Below, in pieces: positions 47,464 through 55,692 of a stretch of 64,000 nucleotides of DNA. Numbering within the stretch: the stretch's first letter is position 1; each line of letters opens with the position of its first letter. The notes beneath the pieces were generated by a model that was given only the letters and a program-made list of their open reading frames with translations, searched no databases and had not been told where the DNA came from. Both the position numbers and the translations under genes were made by a program. This stretch comes from an uncultured Candidatus Melainabacteria bacterium (GTDB lineage Bacteria > Cyanobacteriota > Vampirovibrionia > Gastranaerophilales > Gastranaerophilaceae): positions 372,001-436,000 of the forward strand of contig CANNUY010000001.1 of NCBI GenBank assembly GCA_947525005.1, in the 5' to 3' direction.

Positions 47464-47895
47464 ATGAAAAAATTTTTTATGGCATTAGTAATTATGGTTT
47501 TAAGTTTATCTGCATTTGCAAGTGAACGTGTTCAAGTCACTTTATCAAGAATTTATGATGGTGACACAATAGAAGTAATAAATGAACAAAATGTAAAAGA
47601 AAATATCCGATTGATTGGAATCGATTGTTTTGAAACTAAAGAAATTCATAGAGCATATACTCAAGCATATAAGAATAAAATGTCTATTGAAGAAGTAACT
47701 GCAAAAGGTGTGCAACAGAAAAAAGCACTCGTTAAACTTTTTGAAACTAATAATAAAAAACATTTATATCTTCTTCGACAAGGAAAAGATACTTACGGGA
47801 GAACTCTTGGTATAATTTATTTGGGTAGATTAAATATAAATCAATATATGCTTAACTCAGGTAATGCTATGGAATATGTTTATATAAAGCAATAG
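47464..47895 (+). CDS. Secreted thermonuclease-like protein (SNase family)
   Basis: Calcium-dependent nuclease of the staphylococcal nuclease fold, 143 residues. The signal peptide is residues 1-19 (MKKFFMALVIMVLSLSAFA), so it is exported. Catalytic pattern matches the family: D32/D34 in YDGDT, R49 in IRLIGID, D54, E57 in CFETK, and R113 in YGRTLG, equivalent to staphylococcal nuclease D21, R35, D40, E43, R87. AGGAG precedes the ATG by 7 bases. It could scavenge nucleotides or trim extracellular DNA. Divergent from the XRE regulator, which may control it. Confidence 0.9.
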   Translation: MKKFFMALVIMVLSLSAFASERVQVTLSRIYDGDTIEVINEQNVKENIRLIGIDCFETKEIHRAYTQAYKNKMSIEEVTAKGVQQKKALVKLFETNNKKHLYLLRQGKDTYGRTLGIIYLGRLNINQYMLNSGNAMEYVYIKQ

Positions 47896-47970
47896 ACTTT
47901 TTTACAGAGATTCCACGATTTTGCGAAATCTCGAATAATCCAAGATAGCGTGCAAAAAATATTTTATATT

Positions 47971-47995
47971 GCAAGCGAAGAATCCCACTGAACAT
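47971..47995 (+). repeat. Dispersed intergenic repeat, family B, short copy
   Basis: GCAAGCGAAGAATCCCACTG then AACAT, matching the core of the copy at 42951-42995. Confidence 0.55.
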
Positions 47996-48000
47996 ATTTT

Positions 48001-48027
48001 GTTGGGGTAGAAACCCCAACCTACAAT
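48001..48027 (-). repeat. Dispersed hairpin repeat, family C
   Basis: An 8-bp stem, GTTGGGGT (48001-48008) with ACCCCAAC (48013-48020), loop AGAA, then CTACAA. Read on the minus strand it is TTGTAGGTTGGGGTTT, the same layout as 21407-21442. The 47896-48113 gap holds only three repeat copies (B, C, A) side by side. Confidence 0.65.
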
Positions 48028-48030
48028 TTA

Positions 48031-48098
48031 CATAACCGTTGGTTTATAGATTACCGTATTTAATACATTGCATATCATTCAATCGTTTGTAATGACGT
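48031..48098 (-). repeat. Dispersed intergenic repeat, family A, inverted copy
   Basis: On the minus strand: CGTCATTACAAACGATTGAA at one end, GGTAATCTATAAACC then AACGGTTATG at the other. It has diverged from the 20413 and 39709 copies but has the same length and ends. Confidence 0.65.
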
Positions 48099-48113
48099 AC
48101 ACTGTATCTATAC

Positions 48114-49043
48114 TTAAACATTTCCTGTAGAGCTGTTTCTATCGTCCTCAAGTTGTTTCAACTGTTTCATATCGACATTTTCATCTTGAATGAAGTTGTT
48201 AACAGGAACATCAATATCAACATTTACATCTGCATCAACCATTTCAACATCAGCTTTTGGATATTCATATACTTTGCCATCTTCTAATTTAACAGCAACA
48301 ATTCCACTTAAGAATTTAATGAAACATACCCTTCCTAAACCTTCTGGAGTCATAACAGACGAGCCAATAGGTGGCATACCTTTCGCTTCGTTGATATAGT
48401 TTGAGTACTCATAAGTCAAACAACAAAGTAATCTTCCACAAGTACCTGAAATTTTGCAAGGTGAGATAGGCATACCTTGATCTCTTGCTAATTTAACATT
48501 GATAGGTTCAAACTTACGTTTGAATGTATTACAACAGAATGGTTGTCCACAACAGCCACAGCCCTTCATAATTGAGGTTTCATCTCTTACCCCAATATGT
48601 CTTAAATCAATTCTAATACGTTTAAAGGTTTGTGTTAAATCCTTTAACAATGCCCTAAAGTCAACCCTTTCTGGCGCAGTATAATAAAAAGTTATTTTTC
48701 TTCTGTCAAACGTCAATCTGCACTGTGTTAATACCATGTTTAACTTGTGTTGTTCAATTAATGCTTTACATTTGAAGAATGATGTAACTTCTTCTTTTTG
48801 TATATCTTCATAAGTTTGCAAATCACGTTGCGACATAACCCTCACAAACTCAAATGCTTCAGGTTTATGTTTTGCATTCTCCCATTTTTCAGCTACTTTT
48901 TTGCAAACGATAGAAACCTTAACTGCTTCTTCCCCTTTTTCTGTTCTCACAAGTATCATTTGACCGTGTTCTAATTTCACGTTCTCTGGAACTTTTATTG
49001 GGTTAAAACTATCTTTAAGATAGTGTGTCGCATATTTAATCAT
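48114..49043 (-). CDS. ricT: PSP1-domain protein RicT (YaaT-like)
   Basis: 309 residues. The central PSP1 domain has the cysteine-rich signature 'MKGCGCCGQPFCCNTF' and 'ISGTCGRLLCCLTYEY', conserved in RicT/YaaT and its cyanobacterial relatives. In Bacillus RicT joins RicA and RicF in an iron-sulfur complex needed for RNase Y-dependent mRNA maturation; the function in this lineage is not established. The C-terminal tail is acidic and likely flexible. It starts 2 bases after gpsA, the last gene of ribH-murQ-gpsA-ricT. Confidence 0.88.
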   Translation of the reverse strand: MIKYATHYLKDSFNPIKVPENVKLEHGQMILVRTEKGEEAVKVSIVCKKVAEKWENAKHKPEAFEFVRVMSQRDLQTYEDIQKEEVTSFFKCKALIEQHKLNMVLTQCRLTFDRRKITFYYTAPERVDFRALLKDLTQTFKRIRIDLRHIGVRDETSIMKGCGCCGQPFCCNTFKRKFEPINVKLARDQGMPISPCKISGTCGRLLCCLTYEYSNYINEAKGMPPIGSSVMTPEGLGRVCFIKFLSGIVAVKLEDGKVYEYPKADVEMVDADVNVDIDVPVNNFIQDENVDMKQLKQLEDDRNSSTGNV

Positions 49044-49045
49044 TA

Positions 49046-50044
49046 TTAATAACTTTCTTCTTCTTTCAATTTTCTATTCATCAATTTTGATAACACTTCT
49101 TGAGGAGTGATATCAGTATAAACAGCTTCATAAATAGCTGATGAAACAGGAACTTCTTCTCCTAGTTTTTCTGCCAAGTCGCAAACTGCTTTAGAGGTTT
49201 TTACACCCTCTGCAACAGAGCCTAGTGTAGCCAAGATATCATCAATTTTTTTGCCTTGACCTAACATTGAACCTACAGTGTAGTTTCTAGACATAGGGCT
49301 TGAACAAGTCGCAATCAAATCTCCCATACCTGAAAGTCCATAAAGTGTTGATGGTTTTGCACCTAACTTTACACTTATTCTAACGATTTCTGCCATACCT
49401 CTTGCAAGTAATGTACCCATACAGTTGTCGCCTAAATCCATTGCGTGCGCAAAACCTGATGCGATAGCAATAACATTTTTTAAGCTTCCACCTAATTCAA
49501 CCCCGATTACATCAGTGTTTGAATATAATCTGAATTTGTTAGGTACGTTACAAGCTGTTTGAACGAATTTTGCAGTTTCTATGTCTTCACAAGCAACAGA
49601 TGCCGCAGTTGGTTTTCCCATCAAAACTTCTTTTGCTAAGGTTGGCCCTGATAGGATAGCTAGTTTTTGGTTAGGAAGAACGTCTTTTATAACTTCTGAC
49701 ATTCTCATTAATGTGTTAAGTTCAAGTCCTTTTGAAGCATTAACAACAACTTGTTCGTCTTTGATACCTGCTTTTTTTAACTTTTCACAAACATCTCTTA
49801 CCCCAGCTGTTGCAACTACAGATAAGATAATATCAGCACCATTTATTGCTGATTTTAAATCGTCTGTGATAACTACTTTGTCTGCAAGCTGTACTTCTAA
49901 CGGTTTTGAACAATGTTTATTTTGTATTAAATCTTCTGATAAGTCGCATGTTCTTCCCCATACGCAAACTTCTTCAAAATTATCTGTTAACAACCATGCA
50001 AGTGTTAAACCCCAACAACCTGCTCCCAATACTGTTAATTTCAT
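49046..50044 (-). CDS. gpsA: Glycerol-3-phosphate dehydrogenase [NAD(P)+]
   Basis: Reduces dihydroxyacetone phosphate to sn-glycerol 3-phosphate for phospholipid synthesis. 332 residues from ATG 50044. That start overlaps the murQ stop as ATGA, has GAGG upstream, and places the Rossmann motif GAGCWG at 7-12; a longer in-frame start is less likely. Other marks: 'LSGPTLAKEV' and the catalytic region 'VELGGSLKNVIAIASG', plus 'LYGLSGMGDLIATCSSPMSRN'. Complete and normal in length. Third gene of the ribH operon. Confidence 0.95.
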   Translation of the reverse strand: MKLTVLGAGCWGLTLAWLLTDNFEEVCVWGRTCDLSEDLIQNKHCSKPLEVQLADKVVITDDLKSAINGADIILSVVATAGVRDVCEKLKKAGIKDEQVVVNASKGLELNTLMRMSEVIKDVLPNQKLAILSGPTLAKEVLMGKPTAASVACEDIETAKFVQTACNVPNKFRLYSNTDVIGVELGGSLKNVIAIASGFAHAMDLGDNCMGTLLARGMAEIVRISVKLGAKPSTLYGLSGMGDLIATCSSPMSRNYTVGSMLGQGKKIDDILATLGSVAEGVKTSKAVCDLAEKLGEEVPVSSAIYEAVYTDITPQEVLSKLMNRKLKEEESY

Positions 50045-50934
50045 ACGTTTATTTCCTCTTTTAAAACCCTTCTTAAAACTCCACAATATGATTTTAGTTT
50101 TTTATCTGCTTCTTCTATATCAATCTTTTTAATTATAGAAACAATAGCAGTTTTAATTCTCCAATCACATTCGCTTAATTTCTCAAATGCTACTGAGTTT
50201 TCTACTTTTGCAATCTGAGAAACAATTCTTATGGCTCTATCTTTTAATTTTTCGTTTGTAGCTTTTAAATCAATCATAAAGTTTTCATATGTTTTGCCAA
50301 TCTTAATCATAGAGCCTGTTGTAATCATATTAAGTATCATTTTTTGAGCTGTACCAGCTTTTAATCGGCTTGAGCCTGCAATAACTTCTGGTCCAACCTC
50401 AGCACAAATTAGTGTACCTACTTCTTCTGCGATTTTTGCTTTAGAGTTACAAGTAATACCAATGGTTTTACAGCCAATTTTATCTGCATAAGCAAGCACA
50501 CCCAACAAATATTTAGGATTACCACTTGCAGAAATAACGACTGCAACGTCATTTTTATCAAGTATTTTGGCATCTTCAAAACCTGCTTCAAAATTGTCTT
50601 CTGCGCCTTCAACTGCAAATCTTAAAGCATTATATCCACCTGCAATTACTCCTTGTACCATATCAGGTTCAACACTAAAGGTTGGTGGACATTCTGAAGC
50701 ATCAAGCACACCTAATCTGCCAGATGTTCCTGCTCCAAAATATATTAGATGACCACCTAACAAAAACTGACGAGCAACTGTATCAATAGCTTTGGCAATG
50801 TTTTCTGATTCATATTCAACTGCTTTTGCTACGATTTTGTCTTCCTCGTTCATCATACGTACCATATCAATAGTAGGCACTAAATCGATGTTTTTGGTGT
50901 TTTCGTTACGGTATTCTGTAATTATTTCTGTCAT
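50041..50934 (-). CDS. murQ: N-acetylmuramic acid 6-phosphate etherase
   Basis: Cleaves the lactyl ether of MurNAc-6-phosphate to GlcNAc-6-phosphate in cell-wall recycling. 297 residues. SIS-domain signature 'YFGAGTSGRLGVLDASECPPTF' type (about 60-80), catalytic-region 'AVEGAEDN' with Glu, and 'IAGSSRLKAGTAQKMILNMITT', all diagnostic. Its stop overlaps the gpsA start by 4 bases and it begins 23 bases after the ribH stop. A MurP transporter or AnmK kinase is not in the window, so the source of MurNAc-6-P is not shown. Confidence 0.95.
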   Translation of the reverse strand: MTEIITEYRNENTKNIDLVPTIDMVRMMNEEDKIVAKAVEYESENIAKAIDTVARQFLLGGHLIYFGAGTSGRLGVLDASECPPTFSVEPDMVQGVIAGGYNALRFAVEGAEDNFEAGFEDAKILDKNDVAVVISASGNPKYLLGVLAYADKIGCKTIGITCNSKAKIAEEVGTLICAEVGPEVIAGSSRLKAGTAQKMILNMITTGSMIKIGKTYENFMIDLKATNEKLKDRAIRIVSQIAKVENSVAFEKLSECDWRIKTAIVSIIKKIDIEEADKKLKSYCGVLRRVLKEEINV

Positions 50935-50957
50935 AATTCCCTTTTAATAATGTATAA

Positions 50958-51422
50958 CTACGCCAATTCTGACATTAGATTTGCCATTTCAATAGCAGTT
51001 TTAGCTGCATCAGAACCTTTGTTTCCAGCTTTTGTGCCAGCTCTTTCAATAGCTTGTTCAATATTGTCAGTAGTAAGAACTCCAAATATAACAGGTACTT
51101 CTGTTTCAAGACTAACTGAAGCAACACCTTTGCTAACTTCTGCACATACATAATCGTAGTGAGATGTAGAACCTTTGATTACTGCACCTAATGTAATAAT
51201 AGCGTTATATTTTCCTGATTTTGCACATTTTTTTGCAATAACAGGAATTTCAAATGCACCTGGAACCCATACTACTGTGATGTTTTCTTCTGGAACACCG
51301 TGTCTTACTAATTCGTCTTTTGCACCTGACAACAATCTAGAACAGATGAATTCATTAAATCTTGATACTATGATACAGAATTTTTCATCTTTTGTTGTCA
51401 ACGCACCTTCTATTATTCTCAT
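50958..51422 (-). CDS. ribH: 6,7-dimethyl-8-ribityllumazine synthase
   Basis: Penultimate step of riboflavin synthesis; forms an icosahedral or pentameric capsid-like assembly. 154 residues, the usual size. 'FNEFICSRLLSGAKDEL', 'VWVPGAFEIPVIAKK' and 'GAVIKGSTSHYDYVCAEVSKG' contain the substrate-binding residues and the catalytic His. 'GVLTTDNIEQAIERAGTKAGNKG' closes the active site. It has a good GAGGGAAATT-ATG start. It heads the operon with murQ, gpsA and ricT; other rib genes are not nearby. No FMN riboswitch was recognised in the upstream 168 bases. Confidence 0.95.
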   Translation of the reverse strand: MRIIEGALTTKDEKFCIIVSRFNEFICSRLLSGAKDELVRHGVPEENITVVWVPGAFEIPVIAKKCAKSGKYNAIITLGAVIKGSTSHYDYVCAEVSKGVASVSLETEVPVIFGVLTTDNIEQAIERAGTKAGNKGSDAAKTAIEMANLMSELA

Positions 51423-51530
51423 AATTTCCCTCTAATTATATTACCCCTGCTCTTATTCTATAATATATAATGCTAATTTACAAGTTATTTTTAATTGTAA
51501 AAATAACTTTTGAATTTTAATTTTTTAATT

Positions 51531-51555
51531 CGTCATTACGTTCTTCGTAATGACG
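51531..51555. repeat. GTCATTACG palindrome related to family A
   Basis: Perfect 10-bp stem, CGTCATTACG-TTCTT-CGTAATGACG, 36 bases past the 3' end of the gshB-like gene. No T-run follows on that strand, and the arm matches the left end of family A repeats. Confidence 0.6.
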
Positions 51556-51590
51556 TGTAGAAAGACTTTTGGGAGACCCTGTGAACAATC

Positions 51591-52622
51591 CTACACTGTT
51601 TCTGTCTTAAATTGATATCCTGTAGATTGGACTGGTTGAGCAGGTTTTACCATTATTTCAGGAATTTTACAACCAATATTTTTTGCTATTTTTTCTTCTA
51701 TATAGTCAACAATTTTCTTTTCTATGTTTGTGCAGAAGTTGTTGTTGATTTCTTTTATGAAGTAGCAAGGACTTGTTACGTTTATCTCAATGATTTTTTC
51801 ATCAATGATATCTAGTCCTGCCATATAAATTCCCATACTGTTCAGAATTTTTGCTACGTTTGTAAAATTGTTTTTTTCTGAGTCTGATAAAACACCTTTT
51901 TTGATATAATCATCACTATGCGTATTAAATTTAAAATCATCTTTTGTAGGTAATTTTATAACAGTTTCATCAAGAACAGTATCACCTAGCGTTAGAACAC
52001 GTTTATCACCATATTTTACAGCTGGTAAATATTGTTGAACCATAACAAGTGAGTTCTCATCTTTTGTCATTGTTTTTATTATTGATAATGTATTTAAGTC
52101 GCCTTGTTTAAGGTACATAACTCCACTACCAAAACATTTATCAAGTGGTTTTAATATTATTTCTCCACATTCATTTAAAAAGTTTTCGATTTTATCTTTA
52201 GATGCCGTAACTATATGTTTTGGCATATATTCTGAAAATAGTGTTGAATGAAGTTTTTCATTGAAGTTTCTAATAGCTTTTGTGTCGTTAATTATTTTTG
52301 CGTTTTTAACAAAATCCATAACATAAGTTGCATTGATATAATCGTTGTCAACTGGTGGGTCTGGTCTGAATAGTACTCCGTCAAAATCATCAACTTTCAT
52401 ATCAACAGATGTTTTGTTATAAAAAATGTTTCCAGATTCGATATATGTTTCAAAACAAATTGCAGAGGCTAGTTTATTTTCTAAATATAGCCTGTTATTT
52501 GTTGTGATAAATACTTTATTGCCACGAGCAAGAAGTTCTTTTATTATCCAAAAGTTTGTAACAAGATTGTTGAATTCAAAATACTTAAACTCTATTTTAT
52601 CAATGACAACAAGAATATTCAT
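51591..52622 (-). CDS. gshB: Glutathione synthetase-like ATP-grasp enzyme
   Basis: ATP-grasp ligase resembling GshB, which adds glycine to gamma-glutamylcysteine. 343 residues. An N-terminal substrate domain ('VLFRPDPPVDNDYINATYVMDF', about 85-106) matches the GshB 'RKDPPFDxxYxxxTyLLe' motif. ATP-grasp follows: 'GEIILKPLDKCFGSGVMYL' (about 153-171) and the Mg-binding end 'AGLDIIDEKIIEINVTSPC' (N281-type). GAGGTGAATT precedes the ATG. No GshA is in the window. Another ATP-grasp peptide ligase cannot be excluded, but the DPP motif favours GshB. Divergent from purD. Confidence 0.85.
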   Translation of the reverse strand: MNILVVIDKIEFKYFEFNNLVTNFWIIKELLARGNKVFITTNNRLYLENKLASAICFETYIESGNIFYNKTSVDMKVDDFDGVLFRPDPPVDNDYINATYVMDFVKNAKIINDTKAIRNFNEKLHSTLFSEYMPKHIVTASKDKIENFLNECGEIILKPLDKCFGSGVMYLKQGDLNTLSIIKTMTKDENSLVMVQQYLPAVKYGDKRVLTLGDTVLDETVIKLPTKDDFKFNTHSDDYIKKGVLSDSEKNNFTNVAKILNSMGIYMAGLDIIDEKIIEINVTSPCYFIKEINNNFCTNIEKKIVDYIEEKIAKNIGCKIPEIMVKPAQPVQSTGYQFKTETV

Positions 52623-52654
52623 AATTCACCTCATCTAAATAATTTCACAGGATA

Positions 52655-52682
52655 ATATTAGCACATAAGTAGATGATATCAA
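52655..52682 (-). promoter_or_regulatory. Promoter of the gshB-like gene
   Basis: Minus-strand -35 TTGATA (52677-52682), 16-base spacer, -10 TAATAT (52655-52660), 32 bases before the ATG. Confidence 0.5.
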
Positions 52683-52689
52683 TACCTGA

Positions 52690-52718
52690 TTGACTACAAA
52701 ATTAAATTGCTTTACTAT
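52690..52718 (+). promoter_or_regulatory. Promoter of purD
   Basis: -35 TTGACT (52690-52695), 17-base spacer, -10 TACTAT (52713-52718), transcript start near 52725, about 26 bases before the ATG. No purine riboswitch fits in so short a leader. Confidence 0.6.
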
Positions 52719-52750
52719 AGTAGATATTATAAGAGCATATAGGTATCCAA

Positions 52751-53995
52751 ATGAAGAAAAATATATTAATAGTTGGTAATTCAGCAAAAGAATCTTGTTT
52801 AGCAAAGATGTTATCAGAAGAGTTTGAAGTGTTCGTTGCCCCAGGGAATGTAGGCATGAAAGACTTTGCAACTCTTGTTGATATAAGAGAAAATAATGTC
52901 ATTGAGCTTTTGAACTTTGCGTTAGAAAATGACATTTATTTTACAATAGCTTGTTCTGAATCTGCAATTAAAGCCGATATATCTAATTTATTTTATGATA
53001 ACGGGTTATTAATTTTTGCACCAACTGCTGACTCTGCTGAGTTTGCGACAAATAGAGCTGTAGCTAAAAAACTGTTTTATAAACTAAGATTACCGACTCC
53101 AAGATTTGCTATATACGAGAAGAAAAATCTTGCGATTGATTATTTGAAAAAATGTGAATTGCCAATAGTTATTAAAACAGATGAACGTAATATAAAGAAT
53201 TATGATATGGTTTGTCCAACTTATAATATTGCAAAATCTTATATTGAGGATTGTTTTGCAAGTGGTGAATCAAAGGTTATTATTGAAGAATATGTATATG
53301 GAACAAATTTCTCATTTTTTGTATTGACAGATGGTTTTAAGGCATTACCGTTAGGGAGTGTAAGAGATTATAGATATTCTTTAGATGGTGATGGTGGCGT
53401 ATTAACTGACGGTATGGGTGCTTGCTCTCCATTTATAAAATTATCTTTTGAACACGAAGATTATCTTATGAATGAGGTTGTTTATCCTGTTATAAATTAC
53501 CTTTCTGATAATGGTAAGCCATATATGGGTATTTTAGGTTTTGAGGGTGTTCTTACTCCAGAGGGTGATATTGCAATTACAGAAGCACTTCCATTTTTAA
53601 AAGACCATAATGCTCAGGCAGTCCTTTCTTTGTTAGAAAATAATGTGTTTGAACTTATGCACTCTTGTGCTATCGGAGCTTTTTCTGATGAGTACGAAAT
53701 CATTGATATAAAAGACGAGTTCTCAGCTAGTCTTGTTTTATCAAGTGGAAAAGTTGTTAATGAAGTGATTACAGGACTTGATGAAGTTGATGAAAATGTA
53801 TCAATAAATCATCTTAATACAAAACAAAATGAATACACTGAGTATGAGGTTTTAGGTGATAGAGTTTTGGTGGTTTCAACAACTGCTAAAACTTTAGGTA
53901 GAGCTGTTTCAAATCTATATGATGAGATTGAAGGAATTAAATTTAGAGGAAAACATTATAGAAAAGATATTTGTAATGTTCCATCAAATGTTTAG
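52751..53995 (+). CDS. purD: Phosphoribosylamine-glycine ligase
   Basis: Joins glycine to phosphoribosylamine in purine synthesis. 414 residues, with PurD order: N-terminal 'ILIVGNSAKESCLAKML' (GNGGREHALA-type, degenerate), ATP-grasp middle 'VIIEEYVYGTNFSFFVLTDGFKALPL' (family: VIEEFLxGEExSxxxxxDG), 'RDYRYSLDGDGGVLTDGMGACSPF' (family KRxxDGDxGPNTGGMGAxxP), and a C-terminal domain. Several invariant positions differ: GGR is replaced at residues 9-11 by NSA, and the GPNTGGMG loop is shortened to GVLTDGMG. Still close to PurD, but this divergence is notable. Followed by the mutase gene after 21 bases. Confidence 0.8.
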   Translation: MKKNILIVGNSAKESCLAKMLSEEFEVFVAPGNVGMKDFATLVDIRENNVIELLNFALENDIYFTIACSESAIKADISNLFYDNGLLIFAPTADSAEFATNRAVAKKLFYKLRLPTPRFAIYEKKNLAIDYLKKCELPIVIKTDERNIKNYDMVCPTYNIAKSYIEDCFASGESKVIIEEYVYGTNFSFFVLTDGFKALPLGSVRDYRYSLDGDGGVLTDGMGACSPFIKLSFEHEDYLMNEVVYPVINYLSDNGKPYMGILGFEGVLTPEGDIAITEALPFLKDHNAQAVLSLLENNVFELMHSCAIGAFSDEYEIIDIKDEFSASLVLSSGKVVNEVITGLDEVDENVSINHLNTKQNEYTEYEVLGDRVLVVSTTAKTLGRAVSNLYDEIEGIKFRGKHYRKDICNVPSNV

Positions 53996-54016
53996 AAAAT
54001 AAAATAAGGGTAAATT

Positions 54017-55399
54017 ATGGCTATAAAATTTGGTACAGATGGCTGGAGAGCTATTGTAGGAGAAGATTTTAACGAAGATAACGTCAAGTTGGTTGCAAAC
54101 TCTATTGCAAAATATGTGTTTGAAACTTACGGTATCGAAAAACCTATAATTGTAGGTTATGACCCAAGAAATATGGCAGATACGTTTTCAAAATTGACAG
54201 CTGAAATTATCGCTGGATATGGTTTTGACGTTTATTATAGTGATAAAGTTGTTCCTACACCAACTCTTGCATACTGTGCAAAAAATAGAAATGCCTGTGC
54301 AGTAATGTTCACAGCATCTCATAATCCACCTGAATACTTAGGTATAAAATTTATTCCTGATTATGCAGGGCCTGCTACTCAAGAGATTACAGATAAACTT
54401 ATGGAGAATTTGGGTAAGGAATTTTCTTCTGGTTGCGCTCCAAAAGAGTTTATGTATGACGATTTTAGCAAGGAATATTTTGAGCATATCGAAAAACTTG
54501 TCGATTTCGATTTGATAAGAACTTTAAAGCAAAACATTATATTTGATGGTTTATACTCTGCAAGTATCGGTTATTTTGACAAATTGTTAAAGGATAATGG
54601 TATAAAATTTAGCTCTCTTCACATGGAACACGATGTGAATTTCGGTGGTGGAATGCCTGAACCAAAACCTAAGTATTTGAAAGCTCTTATTGAAACAGTT
54701 AAGGCTGAGCCAAACTCAGTGGGTTGTGCAAATGACGGTGACTCTGATAGATTTGGGTTTATAAATGAAAATGGTGAGTATGTTACTCCAAACGAGATTA
54801 TTTCAATTTTATTGTATCATCTTGTAAAAAATAAAGGCTATACTGGTTGTTTAGTTAAGACTGTTGGTGCAAGTTTGATGTTGAATAAGACGGCTGAAAA
54901 ATTGGGAGTTGAGGTTGTAGAAACAGCAGTTGGATTTAAACATGTTGGTGAAGCAATGAGAAAAAATGACTGTATAATTGGTGGTGAAGAATCAGGCGGT
55001 TTGAGTATAAAAGGTCATATTCCTGAAAAAGACGGTATACTTGCCAATTTGTTGATATTAGAAGCTATGGCATATACAAAAAAATCTATGGTTGAATTGC
55101 AACAGGATTTGAAAGAGTTTGTTGGTTGCGATTTTGTGAATGATAGAATTGATTTTAAATTGAATGACCGTTCAGAAATTGATGTAGTCATAGAAAAATT
55201 GTCCAGACTAAAATCATCAGCTGGAATGGAGTTAAAAAAAGTTGATAAAAAAGACGGTATAAAACTTTATTTTGGTGATGACAGTTGGGTTTTAGCTCGT
55301 CCAAGTGGAACTGAACCACTTATGAGAATATATTTTGAAAGTGGTGATGAAAGTAGTTTAAAACGACTAGAGGACGATATTTTAAAAGTTATAAACTAG
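54017..55399 (+). CDS. Phosphoglucomutase/phosphomannomutase family protein
   Basis: Alpha-D-phosphohexomutase that interconverts hexose 1- and 6-phosphates. 460 residues. Domain order: 'KFGTDGWRAIVGEDF' (4-18), phosphoserine loop TASHNPP with catalytic Ser, metal loop DGDSDRFG, sugar loop GGEESGGLS and phosphate loop RPSGTEPLMRIY, all intact. The substrate could be glucose, mannose or glucosamine phosphate; the GEESGG loop is the glucose/mannose form, making phosphoglucomutase/PMM more likely than GlmM. It follows purD by 21 bases. It would feed sugar nucleotides to surface polysaccharides. Confidence 0.9.
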   Translation: MAIKFGTDGWRAIVGEDFNEDNVKLVANSIAKYVFETYGIEKPIIVGYDPRNMADTFSKLTAEIIAGYGFDVYYSDKVVPTPTLAYCAKNRNACAVMFTASHNPPEYLGIKFIPDYAGPATQEITDKLMENLGKEFSSGCAPKEFMYDDFSKEYFEHIEKLVDFDLIRTLKQNIIFDGLYSASIGYFDKLLKDNGIKFSSLHMEHDVNFGGGMPEPKPKYLKALIETVKAEPNSVGCANDGDSDRFGFINENGEYVTPNEIISILLYHLVKNKGYTGCLVKTVGASLMLNKTAEKLGVEVVETAVGFKHVGEAMRKNDCIIGGEESGGLSIKGHIPEKDGILANLLILEAMAYTKKSMVELQQDLKEFVGCDFVNDRIDFKLNDRSEIDVVIEKLSRLKSSAGMELKKVDKKDGIKLYFGDDSWVLARPSGTEPLMRIYFESGDESSLKRLEDDILKVIN

Positions 55400-55521
55400 G
55401 TTTAATTACTAACTTTTGTTACAAAAACTTGCAATATTTAGAAAAAAGAGTATTATAAAACTACGATTAAAAATAAATATTAAATTTTATTAAATAATTG
55501 TTTTAAATACATTTATTCCGC

Positions 55522-55605
55522 TTGACTATGAAGTTTGAAGTAGTACGATGTTGTAACATGCTCAAAGTATGGGGTATTGTCATGCTTTGACGGTGAAAAT
55601 ATAGT
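55522..55605 (+). promoter_or_regulatory. Two candidate rpoB promoters in a long leader
   Basis: P1: TTGACT (55522-55527), 16-base spacer, TACGAT (55544-55549). P2: TTGTCA (55577-55582), 17-base spacer, TATAGT (55600-55605). The 293 bases between the mutase and rpoB otherwise hold AT-rich sequence without a clear hairpin. Transcripts would have leaders of about 136 or 80 bases. Confidence 0.45.
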
Positions 55606-55692
55606 GCAAGAGGCACAATACAATAGCGAAACAGCCTATATTAACCAAGTTTAAAAGTACGTACATCAAAATAGAATAGACGAGGTAATTTA

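Noticed and set aside
47896..48113. Small gene or small RNA in the 218-base gap
   Set aside because: The gap is accounted for by three repeat copies and no promoter-terminator pair was found.
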